64,000 nucleotides of DNA from Texcoconibacillus texcoconensis. GTDB taxonomy: Bacteria > Bacillota > Bacilli > Bacillales > Salisediminibacteriaceae. The DNA lies in assembly GCF_014202575.1 (NCBI RefSeq), contig NZ_JACHHB010000008.1, forward strand, positions 96,930 to 160,929, written 5' to 3'. The position numbers and the translations under genes are program-made. Of the stretch, positions 1 to 8,739 are shown one piece after another. The first letter of the stretch is position 1. Each line of letters begins with the position of its first letter. The notes under the pieces are model-generated. The model was not told where the DNA came from. It saw nothing but the letters and a program-made list of their open reading frames with translations, and did not search any database.

Positions 1-481
1 CGCCACCTGTTGGCACCATTGGAATATGAGGAAGAGGCCCCTTAAGCTCTTTAATATATTTAGGACCTAGCGTTGAGGCTGGGAAGATTTTCACCGCGTC
101 CGCTCCTGCTTCTACCGCATTAACGATTTCAGTCGGTGTTAAAACGCCAGGAATTGCTGTTACGCCATAACGCTTTGCCGCCTTAACAACATTTTCGTTA
201 TAGTTCGGCGAAAAGATAAATGATGCTCCAGCGTGAATTGCATTAATTGCTGTTGTTTCATCAAGAACGGTACCTGCCCCAATCCAAGCTCGATCAGAAA
301 AGCGTTCGTTTAACTCCTTTAATACCGTTAATGATTCTGGTCCTTCCATCGTGAGCTCTAAATTTGTGATACCACCATTAATGATTGCTTCTACAATAGA
401 AAACACTTGATCTTTTGGAGGTCTACGTAAAACAGCAATAATTGGCGATTTCTCTAATTTTTTCAAACCTGATTCAACCAT
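1..481 (-). CDS. KDPG/KDPGal aldolase, partial (C-terminus outside window)
   Basis: About 160 N-terminal residues are present and the gene runs off the left edge. The family cleaves 2-keto-3-deoxy-6-phosphogluconate or -galactonate into pyruvate and glyceraldehyde 3-phosphate in the cytoplasm. Visible motifs are PIIAVLR near the N-terminus, the catalytic-Glu strand [16 protein letters not shown], and DAVKIFPAS, whose Lys forms the Schiff base. The ATG at 481 follows AAGAGGTGA. It lies about 95 bp downstream of the kinase gene in the same direction and completes the route from dgoD. Whether the natural substrate is KDPG or KDPGal cannot be told from sequence. Confidence 0.92.
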   Translation of the reverse strand, partial: MVESGLKKLEKSPIIAVLRRPPKDQVFSIVEAIINGGITNLELTMEGPESLTVLKELNERFSDRAWIGAGTVLDETTAINAIHAGASFIFSPNYNENVVKAAKRYGVTAIPGVLTPTEIVNAVEAGADAVKIFPASTLGPKYIKELKGPLPHIPMVPTGG

Positions 482-575
482 GAACAGTCACCTCTTATTT
501 ATTTTAATGAGAAAGTTCTTACTTTCATAAATCTATTGTGTTTCTCCCTCGTGGGGGATAACTATTGGACTTCAT

Positions 576-1562
576 TTACCGATTCACTTCTTCATAGACA
601 CCACCATTTTCTTCATCAGTAGATTGCAACATCTGCTCTAACTCTGAAGGACGTGGAAACCCTTCCATATCTCCAGAAATTTGTACGGTAACAGCTCCAG
701 CTGCATTTCCTTTTTTAATTGATTCATGAATATCCGAGCCATCTAGCTGTGCACTGATAAAGCCAGCGCAAAAGCTATCTCCCGCACCAATTGGATCGAC
801 GACTTTCGATACAGGGAATCCAGGTACGTAACCATTTTCAGATCCATAAGAATAGTAAGCGCCATCCGCACCTAGCTTAACAATGACCGTTGCTTGTGGA
901 GATTTCTGTTTATAAAAAGCGGCAATTTCCTCAGGGTCATGTGTACCCGTCAATTGATAACCCTCAGACTGTCCTGTCAAAATAAAATCAGAACGAGCTG
1001 CGATACTATTAAGAACAGAAGCAGCCTCCTCTTTGTCTTTCCATAATTTCAATCGTAAGTTCGGATCGAATACGATTGGAATTTCATACTTTTGTGCTAT
1101 ACGAATAACCTCTTCAGTCGTTTCATAACAACTTTGACTGAGTGCAGGTAAGATACCAGAAATGACCACATATTTTGCGCCACTAATATACGCCTCGCTT
1201 ACATGTTCTTTCTGTAACCGGCTTGCAGCTGAGTTTGCGCGGTAATAATAGACGTTAACCGCATCACCAAATTTTCTTTCTTTGAAAAACACCCCAGTCG
1301 GTGCTTCATCATCAAATGACGTATTTGAAACATCAACACCTTCACCACGAATAACCTGTTGAATATAACGACCAAACGGGTCGTGTCCTAGCCTACTTAT
1401 CCAACCGACACTATGCCCTAAGCGACTTAAACCCACTGCGAGGTTGGATTCAGCTCCTCCCACCTGCTTAGAAAATGAATGAGCGTACTCAAGTGGTATA
1501 GATTGGTCTGGGTTTAAAATCACCATCGTTTCTCCGACTGTAATAACATCTGGCGATTGCAT
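576..1562 (-). CDS. kdgK: 2-keto-3-deoxy sugar-acid kinase (PfkB family)
   Basis: A 328-residue ribokinase/PfkB-family kinase, normal length for KDG kinases. It would phosphorylate 2-keto-3-deoxygluconate or -galactonate at C6 with ATP. The N-terminal PfkB signature includes GGAESNLAVGLSRLG, and the C-terminal DPIGAGDSFCAGF holds the anion hole and catalytic Asp. ATG at 1562 is preferred because AAGGAGGG lies six bases upstream; a GTG one codon earlier is possible. It sits between the iclR gene and the KDPG aldolase, and a 17-bp perfect palindrome at 1619-1635 lies just upstream. With dgoD in the operon, KDGal (a DgoK-type role filled by a PfkB kinase) is the likely substrate; this part is inference. 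Confidence 0.88.
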   Translation of the reverse strand: MQSPDVITVGETMVILNPDQSIPLEYAHSFSKQVGGAESNLAVGLSRLGHSVGWISRLGHDPFGRYIQQVIRGEGVDVSNTSFDDEAPTGVFFKERKFGDAVNVYYYRANSAASRLQKEHVSEAYISGAKYVVISGILPALSQSCYETTEEVIRIAQKYEIPIVFDPNLRLKLWKDKEEAASVLNSIAARSDFILTGQSEGYQLTGTHDPEEIAAFYKQKSPQATVIVKLGADGAYYSYGSENGYVPGFPVSKVVDPIGAGDSFCAGFISAQLDGSDIHESIKKGNAAGAVTVQISGDMEGFPRPSELEQMLQSTDEENGGVYEEVNR

Positions 1563-1618
1563 CACATTCCCTCCTTCTTTATATCTTTAAATTTTACCGT
1601 TCTCACGCGTCCCTTTAT

Positions 1619-1635
1619 AAGGAACACTGTTCCTT
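1619..1635. promoter_or_regulatory. Probable IclR-type operator upstream of kdgK
   Basis: A perfect 8+1+8 palindrome (AAGGAACA, C, TGTTCCTT). It lies about 55 bp upstream of the kinase start and matches the palindrome at 8701-8715 upstream of the first gene of the cluster. GGAA/TTCC half-sites suit IclR-family proteins such as the regulator encoded next door. Assignment to that regulator is inference. Confidence 0.65.
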
Positions 1636-1734
1636 CAATAGGTAAAAAATATTTTATATTTATAGGTCTATTGAAAAATTGATAGCTTTTAAGAATATAA
1701 AGAGCTGTGGGTCAACAAAAGGAACTGCCTAAAG

Positions 1735-2520
1735 TTAAACCCCTTTCGCTTCTCTATACCCTAATTTTGCAGAAATTTCTTGTGCCCTTTGTCGTACAAT
1801 CAAGGAATCTCTGTCTAGTTTTTCGTCGGTCATTCTTTGACTCGGACCTGCAATACTCACACCCGCAATTACTCTTCCCTCATGATTGAAAATGGGAGCT
1901 GCAGCACAGCGAATGCCTTCTTCATGCTCTTCATCATCTATTGAATACCCTCGTAAACGAACCTTATCTAGCACAATAAGAAATTCTTCCTTTGTTGTAA
2001 TCGTAAATTTCGTCTTAGGCTCGAAGGATATCCTTTCCACAATTTCCTGCAACTCATCACTCTCTAGATAAGCAAGAATTGCTTTGCCCACCCCCGTACA
2101 ATATAGGGGCGCGCGTCTACCAACTCTTGAAAACATTCGAATCGTTGCTTCACTCTCAATTTTGTCAATATAAACAATGTCATCTCTCTCAGGCACTACA
2201 AGGTGTGTCGTTTCCCCAGTTTCTTGCGCAATGGTTTCTAATACCGGGCGTGCAGCGTCACGTAAATCTAAGTTATCAAGTACAACATGTCCTAACTCAA
2301 TAAAGCGTAAGCCTAGTGAATACGTTTCTGTACGTGGATCTTGCTGTACATAACCTTTCAGCAAAAGGGTGGACAGGATTCGATGTGCTGTACTTTTTGC
2401 GACATTTAAGCGGTTGGCAATTTCCGTCACACCGAGCCCGTTTTTATTATTTTGTAAAATTTCGATACAAACAAGCGCTCGTTCAACTGATTGAATCGTT
2501 TTATACTGTGAGATATGAAT
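1735..2520 (-). CDS. IclR-family transcriptional regulator (KdgR-like), non-canonical start
   Basis: A sugar-acid regulator with an N-terminal winged helix-turn-helix (VTEIANRLNVAKSTAHRIL) and a C-terminal effector domain (YSLGLRFIELG near the junction, YIDKIES, GRRAPLYCTGVGKAILA, CAAAPIFNHEGRVIAGVSIAGP). The family-typical start of the helix-turn-helix, SVERALVCIEIL, is encoded upstream of the first ordinary start codon (GTG at 2430). No in-frame ATG, GTG or TTG occurs between that GTG and the upstream stop. ATT at 2520 or ATC at 2514, just after GAGAGGAAG, would give a normal 259-261-residue protein. The alternative is a truncated protein from the GTG lacking half of the DNA-binding domain. 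It probably represses the flanking operon through the two AGGAACA palindromes. Confidence 0.85.
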   Translation of the reverse strand: MHISQYKTIQSVERALVCIEILQNNKNGLGVTEIANRLNVAKSTAHRILSTLLLKGYVQQDPRTETYSLGLRFIELGHVVLDNLDLRDAARPVLETIAQETGETTHLVVPERDDIVYIDKIESEATIRMFSRVGRRAPLYCTGVGKAILAYLESDELQEIVERISFEPKTKFTITTKEEFLIVLDKVRLRGYSIDDEEHEEGIRCAAAPIFNHEGRVIAGVSIAGPSQRMTDEKLDRDSLIVRQRAQEISAKLGYREAKGV

Positions 2521-2795
2521 CTTCCTCTCTACTAAAACTTATGTTAGCGCTTTCTTTTATGCTTCAAGTATACAATTGAAATGTTCATGAAACAACGAAA
2601 CATTTAGTTTATCCTCAGATACTAGGATCATACGAATGAGTGAACGCCACCATTGTAGAGACAAAGTACATTGTCCGATATAGAACTTAGGCCATATGTC
2701 GACGAGCACTGTTTGAACAAAAGGTTATATTCAACATACCGTGCTTAGATATGGCTACTAAAAAACGACCTAGGTTTCACCTTCCCTCAAGTTTC

Positions 2796-3944
2796 TTACC
2801 ACTCTGCAATACTTCCATCAGCGTGTCGCCACACAGGGTTTTTCCAATTATGTCCGACTTCTGCTGCCTGACGAATTTTTTCTTCATCAATTTCTACGCC
2901 TAGCCCTGGCCCTTTTGGTAGCTCTACGTGCCCGTCACTGTATGAGAATACAGATGGATCTTCCACATAGTCGAGTAAGTCACTGCCAACGTTATAGTGG
3001 ATACCTAGACTTTGTTCTTGAATGAATGCGTTATGAGAAACAGCATCAACTTGTAAACAAGAAGCAAGTGCAACAGGGCCTAATGGACAGTGGGGTGCAA
3101 GCGCAATATCATAGGCTTCTGCCATTGAAGCGATCTTCCTACATTCGGAAATACCACCTGCGTGAGATAAATCAGGTTGGATAATGTCTACGTAACCTTG
3201 TTCAAACAACGGTTTAAAATCCCAGCGTGAAAACATTCGTTCACCAGTCGCAATAGGGATCGACGTATGACGGGCTATTTCAGCTAATGCTTCGTTATTC
3301 TCTGGCAGTACAGGCTCTTCTAAAAACATCGGGCGGTACGGCTCTAATGCTTTAGCGAGCACTTTTGCCATCGGCTTGTGTACACGTCCGTGAAAATCAA
3401 TACCTACATCGATATCATCACCGACCTTATCTCGAATCGCTGCAACCCGGTCTACAGCTGCATCAACCTTTTTATAAGAATCAATATACTGCAATTCTTC
3501 TGTCGCGTTCATTTTGACAGCAGTAAAACCTAAGTCCCGTTGACGCTTCGCTTCTTTGCCAACGTCATCTGGACGATCGCCACCAATCCAAGAATAAACC
3601 CTCATTTTGTCACGACAAGCTCCACCTAACAATTCATAAACGGGTACATTTAACCACTTTCCTTTGATATCCCAAAGAGCCTGATCGATACCAGCAATGG
3701 CGCTCATATGAATCGGACCACCTCGATAAAAACCTGCACGGTAGAGAAGATTCCACGTATCTTCAATAGCAAGAGGGTTGGATCCAATCACATACTCTGA
3801 TAACTCTTCAACAGCAGCTTTAACAGAATAAGCTCGTCCTTCAATGACTGGCTCTCCCCAACCGGTCACACCTTGGTCCGTCTCCACCTTTAGGAAGCAC
3901 CAACGCGGTGGGACAATAAAACATTCTAAGGATGTAACTTTCAT
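2796..3944 (-). CDS. dgoD: D-galactonate dehydratase
   Basis: A 382-residue enolase-superfamily enzyme, the same length as the E. coli protein as I recall it and very similar along its whole length ([49 protein letters not shown], a C-terminal [14 protein letters not shown]). It dehydrates D-galactonate to 2-keto-3-deoxygalactonate using Mg2+. Acidic metal ligands are visible in [15 protein letters not shown] and ATGERMFSR, and the catalytic His in [11 protein letters not shown] at 3944 follows AAGGGGAGAAGG. The neighbouring kinase and aldolase finish the De Ley-Doudoroff pathway and the TRAP genes upstream probably import the galactonate. Confidence 0.93.
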   Translation of the reverse strand: MKVTSLECFIVPPRWCFLKVETDQGVTGWGEPVIEGRAYSVKAAVEELSEYVIGSNPLAIEDTWNLLYRAGFYRGGPIHMSAIAGIDQALWDIKGKWLNVPVYELLGGACRDKMRVYSWIGGDRPDDVGKEAKRQRDLGFTAVKMNATEELQYIDSYKKVDAAVDRVAAIRDKVGDDIDVGIDFHGRVHKPMAKVLAKALEPYRPMFLEEPVLPENNEALAEIARHTSIPIATGERMFSRWDFKPLFEQGYVDIIQPDLSHAGGISECRKIASMAEAYDIALAPHCPLGPVALASCLQVDAVSHNAFIQEQSLGIHYNVGSDLLDYVEDPSVFSYSDGHVELPKGPGLGVEIDEEKIRQAAEVGHNWKNPVWRHADGSIAEW

Positions 3945-4034
3945 GGCCTTCTCCCCTTATTTGAGATTCATTTTTCACGTTTTCAATTATAAATTGATTT
4001 AAAATTTTAGCTGGTCATTAGTTGCTACCTGTGT

Positions 4035-4292
4035 TCATGTAAGAAACTGAATGATTTTGTTCAATGCTTCTTTCGCATCGGATCCAACTGTACGTACTGT
4101 CACTTGATCACCATTATGAATTTGCATACTTATTAAGCCAAGCAAACTTTTCACATTTGCCTCAACAACATGACCGCCTGAACGGTTGATTAAATACACC
4201 TCAGATTTAAAAGGAGTTAACATTTGGCTTAGTTCAACAATCGTTTGTTTTTCTTCAATGTTAATGATGATATCCCTTTTATACTCCTCCAT
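4035..4292 (-). CDS. HPr/Crh-like protein lacking the phosphorylatable histidine
   Basis: An 85-residue protein with the HPr fold signature in its C-terminal half: ANVKSLLGLISMQIHNGDQ aligns with the Ser46 region of HPr and Crh, and DAKEALNKI with the last helix. The active-site loop that in HPr reads GIHARPA is replaced by a sequence without His (EEKQTIVEL), so it cannot take phosphate from PEP through His15. Ser46 appears to be kept. The gene lies between dctM and dgoD with the RBS AAAGGAGG, inside a TRAP (non-PTS) operon. A Crh-like regulatory role is inference; it could instead be a structural relic of a phosphocarrier. Confidence 0.75.
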   Translation of the reverse strand: MEEYKRDIIINIEEKQTIVELSQMLTPFKSEVYLINRSGGHVVEANVKSLLGLISMQIHNGDQVTVRTVGSDAKEALNKIIQFLT

Positions 4293-4356
4293 CGCTTAAC
4301 CTCCTTTTATTTCGTCTAAGCACGACCACGATATCAAGACTTTCTACCATTAACGT

Positions 4357-5637
4357 CTAACCTCTGAATGAAGGTAAAAACGTAGATAGTTCTGGAATAA
4401 AGATAATAATAAACAAAGTCACTAACATCGCGATGAAAAATGGAATAATTGCCCTCGATATTGCTTCAATCGATAGACCAGATATACCTGAGCCGACGAA
4501 CAAATTAACCCCTAATGGTGGTGTAATGAAACCAATTGCTAAGTTAACAACCATAATAATACCGAAATGTACTGGGTCATAACCAATTTCGACTGCGATC
4601 GGTAAAAGTAATGGAGTTAAGATAATAATTGCCGCAAGTGTATCCATAAAACAACCAACAATTAAAAGTAATAGAGTTATTAATAAAATAATCACAATTG
4701 GGCTTTCAGAAATGGACATCATCGCATCGGCAACCTTACTTGGAATTTGTTCCCGTGTAAGTAACTGTCCAAATGCAGTTGCAGATCCAACAATAATTAG
4801 TACTGTAGCTGTTGTTAATGCACCTGAAGCGATAACATTTGGTAATTCTTTAATTGGCAATTGACGATGGACAACAACACTAATGAATAGTCCATATACA
4901 ACAGCAATAACAGCTGCTTCAGTTGGTGTGAAAATACCTCCGTAAATTCCACCTAGAATAATAATCGGAATCAAAAGAGCCCATTTAGCATCCCAAGATG
5001 TCTTTCCAAATTCTTTCATTGAAAACTTTTCATTCGATGCTTTATATCCCATTTTTTTCGAATGAAAATAAGCATAAACAATTAATCCACCAGCCACAAT
5101 AAACCCAGGGATAATACCTGCAACAAACAAATCTCCCACAGATGTCGAACCGGTAACACCATAAATAACCATCGGTATACTTGGTGGAATCATTACACCT
5201 AGTGACCCTGCCGCAGCAACGGTTGCTGTTGCAAACCGTTTATCATACCCCATACGTACCATTGCTGGGATCATAATTCCTCCAATTGCCGCAACCGTAG
5301 CCGGTGCAGAACCAGAGATGGCTGCAAAAAACAAACAAGTAATGATCGTCGCGATCGCAAAGCCACCTGTTTTGTTTCCGACTAGGGAATTGGCGACGCC
5401 AAACAGCCTGTCTGTTATACCGCCCCTTCCCATAATTTCCCCAGCAAGAATAAAGAATGGAACAGCCATTAATGGAAAAGAGTCAACAGACGTGATTAAT
5501 GCCTGTGCTAAAAATTCTACCGGTAATGTGCCAGCATATAAAACAGTGATAAGTGTAGACACGCCTAGTGCAATTCCTACGGGTACACTTAATAAGAGAA
5601 GGACTGCAAAACTAATAAACAATATCGCCTCTGTCAT
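4357..5637 (-). CDS. dctM: TRAP transporter large permease (DctM)
   Basis: A 426-residue, highly hydrophobic integral membrane protein with about 12 predicted membrane spans. It belongs to the DctM family, the sodium-coupled translocation subunit of tripartite ATP-independent periplasmic transporters. Visible family segments are GVMIPPSIPMVIYGV, the AAISGSAPATVAAIGGIM motif and NLAIGFITPPLGVNLFV near the end. ATG at 5637 follows TAGGAGGGA and begins 11 bases after the dctQ stop, so the two subunits are co-translated. The dehydratase downstream suggests a hexonate substrate such as galactonate. Confidence 0.93.
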   Translation of the reverse strand: MTEAILFISFAVLLLLSVPVGIALGVSTLITVLYAGTLPVEFLAQALITSVDSFPLMAVPFFILAGEIMGRGGITDRLFGVANSLVGNKTGGFAIATIITCLFFAAISGSAPATVAAIGGIMIPAMVRMGYDKRFATATVAAAGSLGVMIPPSIPMVIYGVTGSTSVGDLFVAGIIPGFIVAGGLIVYAYFHSKKMGYKASNEKFSMKEFGKTSWDAKWALLIPIIILGGIYGGIFTPTEAAVIAVVYGLFISVVVHRQLPIKELPNVIASGALTTATVLIIVGSATAFGQLLTREQIPSKVADAMMSISESPIVIILLITLLLLIVGCFMDTLAAIIILTPLLLPIAVEIGYDPVHFGIIMVVNLAIGFITPPLGVNLFVGSGISGLSIEAISRAIIPFFIAMLVTLFIIIFIPELSTFLPSFRG

Positions 5638-5648
5638 GGGTATCCCTC

Positions 5649-6215
5649 CTAACGTTCAGGTTTCGGGTCTTGATCGCCTAGTGTATCTTCCTGATCTTCA
5701 AGCGCCTTATCATGTTCTAATTCAACATCAAATGCTGATTTACCTAATAGCGCTTTCGTTTGCTGTATCAGTTGTTGAATGAGGCGTATAACAGTCAAAC
5801 CCATTCCGATAGGCGTTGCCATGTAAACGAAGCCCATTGGAATTTGTAGACCTGGAGATCTCTGTCCTAACTCTAGGATTCTCATGGCAATATCTTGACC
5901 ATAATAAATAACGACTAAAGCAAAGATTAAGAAAACCACGTTTGAAATCATCGTCAAAATCAGTTTACCTTTTCGCTTAAACAACATGAGGACGACATCG
6001 ACTTTGATATGGCGTTGTTTTTTTACACCGTAGCTAATCCCAATATACACAAGCCAAATGAAGCAAAACCTCGCTAGTTCCTCAGACCAAGAAAGGGAGT
6101 CTCCCATGACATAGCGCATAAATACTTGCAATGCAATAATGACGACCATAATCGATGAAAAAATGACAAGAAACACTTCTTCAATGTGTTCATCCAACCA
6201 TCGTAATACGCCCAT
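5649..6215 (-). CDS. dctQ: TRAP transporter small permease (DctQ)
   Basis: A 188-residue protein with four predicted membrane segments, as expected of DctQ, the small membrane subunit that joins DctM. The typical second-helix region SWSEELARFCFIWLVYIG followed by GVKKQRHIKVD is plain. The C-terminus is an unusually long, charged cytoplasmic tail of about 35 residues rich in Asp and Glu. The gene is separated from dctP by a 29-bp stem-loop and runs directly into dctM. Confidence 0.9.
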   Translation of the reverse strand: MGVLRWLDEHIEEVFLVIFSSIMVVIIALQVFMRYVMGDSLSWSEELARFCFIWLVYIGISYGVKKQRHIKVDVVLMLFKRKGKLILTMISNVVFLIFALVVIYYGQDIAMRILELGQRSPGLQIPMGFVYMATPIGMGLTVIRLIQQLIQQTKALLGKSAFDVELEHDKALEDQEDTLGDQDPKPER

Positions 6216-6260
6216 ACTTCCACCTGCCTTCCTGATGCAATCGAATTGCCCTTATAGAGA

Positions 6261-6289
6261 GTGAAGGAACCGCTAAACAGTTCCTTCAC
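6261..6289 (-). promoter_or_regulatory. Intercistronic stem-loop between dctP and dctQ
   Basis: Perfect 10-bp arms (GTGAAGGAAC and GTTCCTTCAC) around a 9-base loop, only 7 bases after the dctP stop codon in the transcript. There is no following U-run, so it is more likely an mRNA-stabilising or processing hairpin than a full terminator. Such hairpins often raise binding-protein mRNA over permease mRNA. Confidence 0.6.
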
Positions 6290-6295
6290 TTTTAC

Positions 6296-7396
6296 TTACT
6301 CTAGACTTGCTTCTGCTTCTTCAATTGCTTCATATACTTCATCAACGAAATCTGTACCAAGATCTTCAGCATGCTCATCGATCACTGGTTGTACGATTTC
6401 AGCCATTTCTTCACGCGCTTCATCGGTTACTTCAGAGTACTCTACTCCCTCTTCAATTAAAGCATCAAGAAGTTCTGCATTCGCTGCACGATTTTCTTCA
6501 ATTTGATACTCCCCTGCTTCTTGTGCTGCATCTGCCACAATTTCTTGATAGTCGTCTGGAAGGCCATCGAAGAATTGCTTACTCATGAGAAACACAAACG
6601 GGCTGTAAACGTGGTTCGTATCAGAGTAGTAGTCTTGAACTTCGTAAAATGATTCAAGGTAGATCGTTGCAAGTGGGTTCTCCTGCCCGTCAACGGTTCC
6701 TTGTTGCATCGCTGTAAATAGTTCACCAAATGCCATTGGCGTTGGGTTTGCACCTAACTCAGAGAATGCATCAAGGTGAATTTCGTTTTCCATCGTACGA
6801 ACGGTTAGACCTTCAAAATCTTCCGCTGTTTCAACTGGACGGTCACTGTTAGATAGGTCACGGAAACCATTTTCCCAATAAGCGAGTCCAACCATTTCTT
6901 GGTCTTCTAATGCATCAAGAAGTTGATCACCGACCTCACCGTTTAACACTTCCATTGCTACCTCGTCATTAGGGAATAAGAATGGAAAATCAAAGACAGC
7001 ATATTCCTCAACAAAGTTTGTAATCGGTGCTGTAGAAGGAATCGTTACTTCTTGAGATCCAAGTTGAAGTGCCTCCATCATTTGACGGTCATCACCTAAT
7101 TGACTACTGTGATACGTTTCAACATAGATATCTCCGTCTGTCGCTTCTTCTACAATATTTTTAAATTCAAGTAACCCTTTATATTGAGGGTGTTCACTAT
7201 TTAATCCAATCCCTGCTTCAATGGTATATGTTGCATCACTACTAGAATACTCAGTATCTACGTTTTCTTCTGAAGCGCTTTCATTTTGGTCATCAGTTTG
7301 ACTATCTCCGCCAGCTTCTTCCTCTCCTCCGCAAGCAGTAAGTCCAGCCACTAACGCTAACGACAAAGTTCCAGTAAGAAAATGTTTTTTATTCAT
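6296..7396 (-). CDS. dctP: TRAP transporter solute-binding lipoprotein (DctP family)
   Basis: A 366-residue extracytoplasmic solute receptor. The signal peptide ends in the lipobox LTAC with Cys at about residue 22, followed by a Gly/Glu/Asp/Ser-rich linker typical of surface proteins in salt-adapted Bacillaceae. The DctP domain shows ENEIHLDAFSELGANPTPMAF and GTVDGQENP, the conserved segments around the carboxylate-binding Arg and Asn. It hands substrate to DctQM. The ATG at 7396 follows GGGGGA. Galactonate or a related hexonate is the likely ligand by gene context only. Confidence 0.92.
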   Translation of the reverse strand: MNKKHFLTGTLSLALVAGLTACGGEEEAGGDSQTDDQNESASEENVDTEYSSSDATYTIEAGIGLNSEHPQYKGLLEFKNIVEEATDGDIYVETYHSSQLGDDRQMMEALQLGSQEVTIPSTAPITNFVEEYAVFDFPFLFPNDEVAMEVLNGEVGDQLLDALEDQEMVGLAYWENGFRDLSNSDRPVETAEDFEGLTVRTMENEIHLDAFSELGANPTPMAFGELFTAMQQGTVDGQENPLATIYLESFYEVQDYYSDTNHVYSPFVFLMSKQFFDGLPDDYQEIVADAAQEAGEYQIEENRAANAELLDALIEEGVEYSEVTDEAREEMAEIVQPVIDEHAEDLGTDFVDEVYEAIEEAEASLE

Positions 7397-7519
7397 GATT
7401 CTCGTCCCCCTAAAATTTAATATTAATTTTATCTATGGAAGAGTTAGCCAAATCATTGAAACGCTAACCCGAACCACTAATTCCTTTTCCGTCAAAGCCA
7501 TTAAGAATTTTAAATAATT

Positions 7520-8422
7520 CTATGAGAAGATACCAGCTTCACGCAATATTCGACTTATTTCTTCTTTTTGTTCATCACCTACTGGTTGTACAGGAGGCAA
7601 CGTTTGCGATTGAACTTCTATTCCTGCTTGATACATTGCTTCCTTAATGACACCTATAAATGGTTGATCTAAATGATAAATTTTGCACAGTTCTGAGATC
7701 TTTTGTTGGTGTTCTTCTGCGACTTGATAATCACCTGTCTGATAAGCTTGATATAATTGAGTAGATAAGTCAGGAGCGATATTACCAGTACCATTGATTG
7801 CACCCTTACAGCCTAAACTCAAACCTCCTAGCACATAATCATCAAAACCTGCCAAAACACTGAACCGGTCTTCATATTGTTTTGTGGCGCTGATGATATC
7901 CTTTGTATGAGTCAAGCTATCCACCGTATTTTTAATCCCTACAAAATTTTCGTGGTTTTCTACAAGTTGCTTGATCATATGTGCAGGAATATCCTGGCCT
8001 GTTAAAGCTGGAAAGTTATAAAGCAACACCGGTAATTTTGACTCTTTAAAAATGTCATCAAAGTGTTGATACAAATGCGTTTCATCAAGTTTGAAATAGT
8101 ATGGGTTAATGACAACAACTGCATCAGCCCCAACCTCGTGAGCATGTTTGTTTAACTGCTTTGTCTCTCGTGTCGAGGGGGTTCCTGTACCGATCAGTAC
8201 TGGCACACGACCATTCGTATATTGAACTGCATATGTTGCAATTTCCTTTCGTTCTTCCGTCGATAAGTGCACAAATTCTCCACCGGTTCCTAGAAAGAAC
8301 AATCCGTCAACGCCTTTTTCGATGTGGTAATCGATGGCATTTTCCATACTCCGATAATCAATTGCAAAATCTTCTGTGACAAATGTCGGAACAGGTGGAA
8401 TAATACCTGCAGGTAAATACAT
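7520..8422 (-). CDS. DapA-family (class I) aldolase, probably acting on a 2-keto-3-deoxy sugar acid
   Basis: A 300-residue TIM-barrel protein of the dihydrodipicolinate synthase/N-acetylneuraminate lyase family. The GTGGEF pyruvate-binding motif, the catalytic Tyr in LLYNFPAL and the Schiff-base Lys in FVGIKNTVDS are all present. It is the first gene of the sugar-acid operon, preceded by GAGGAGGAG and a regulatory region with cre-like and palindromic sites. In this setting a YagE/YjhH-type cleavage of unphosphorylated 2-keto-3-deoxy acids into pyruvate plus an aldehyde is more likely than lysine biosynthesis. The window then holds two aldolase types for one pathway. Confidence 0.82.
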   Translation of the reverse strand: MYLPAGIIPPVPTFVTEDFAIDYRSMENAIDYHIEKGVDGLFFLGTGGEFVHLSTEERKEIATYAVQYTNGRVPVLIGTGTPSTRETKQLNKHAHEVGADAVVVINPYYFKLDETHLYQHFDDIFKESKLPVLLYNFPALTGQDIPAHMIKQLVENHENFVGIKNTVDSLTHTKDIISATKQYEDRFSVLAGFDDYVLGGLSLGCKGAINGTGNIAPDLSTQLYQAYQTGDYQVAEEHQQKISELCKIYHLDQPFIGVIKEAMYQAGIEVQSQTLPPVQPVGDEQKEEISRILREAGIFS

Positions 8423-8583
8423 GACTCTCCTCCTCTACGATATTGTAAGCGCCTAACAAAGAATTTCTCATAATACTTGACGCTCTACCATAGCACCAGC
8501 AGCGTTTCATTCATTAACCTAGCATTCTTGAAACATTGCTATGCAGTATGATCAACAACCCTCTTGTAGCAGCATTCGATTTA

Positions 8584-8597
8584 AATAAGCGCTTTCA
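8584..8597. promoter_or_regulatory. cre-like site (CcpA)
   Basis: AATAAGCGCTTTCA matches 12 of 14 positions of the Bacillus cre consensus TGWAAGCGYTTWCA. It lies between the candidate promoter and the first gene of the sugar-acid operon, where CcpA binding would block transcription. Confidence 0.55.
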
Positions 8598-8700
8598 AAA
8601 CTAATGAAATTTTCTTACGATCGAGGGCGGCTTTCTACTACGTAGCTAGATTATGCTCCCTCCATCAACCTACACAATTATTAGTCCCCATTCCTTAATA

Positions 8701-8715
8701 AGGAACATTGTTCCT
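8701..8715. promoter_or_regulatory. Probable IclR-type operator upstream of the operon
   Basis: A perfect 7+1+7 palindrome (AGGAACA, T, TGTTCCT), almost identical to the one at 1619-1635. It lies about 20 bases downstream of the predicted transcription start from the promoter at 8737-8765, a position suited to repression by the IclR-family protein encoded in the operon. Confidence 0.65.
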
Positions 8716-8725
8716 CTAATTGGGA

Positions 8726-8739
8726 AGAAAGCGCTTTAT
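8726..8739. promoter_or_regulatory. cre-like site overlapping the -10 region
   Basis: AGAAAGCGCTTTAT matches 11 of 14 cre positions, with a perfect AAAGCGCTTT core. It overlaps the candidate -10 element on the minus strand. Confidence 0.45.

Noticed and set aside
5318..5782. A 154-residue plus-strand frame over the TRAP permease genes
   Set aside because: It is antisense to dctM/dctQ, without an RBS, domain or promoter.
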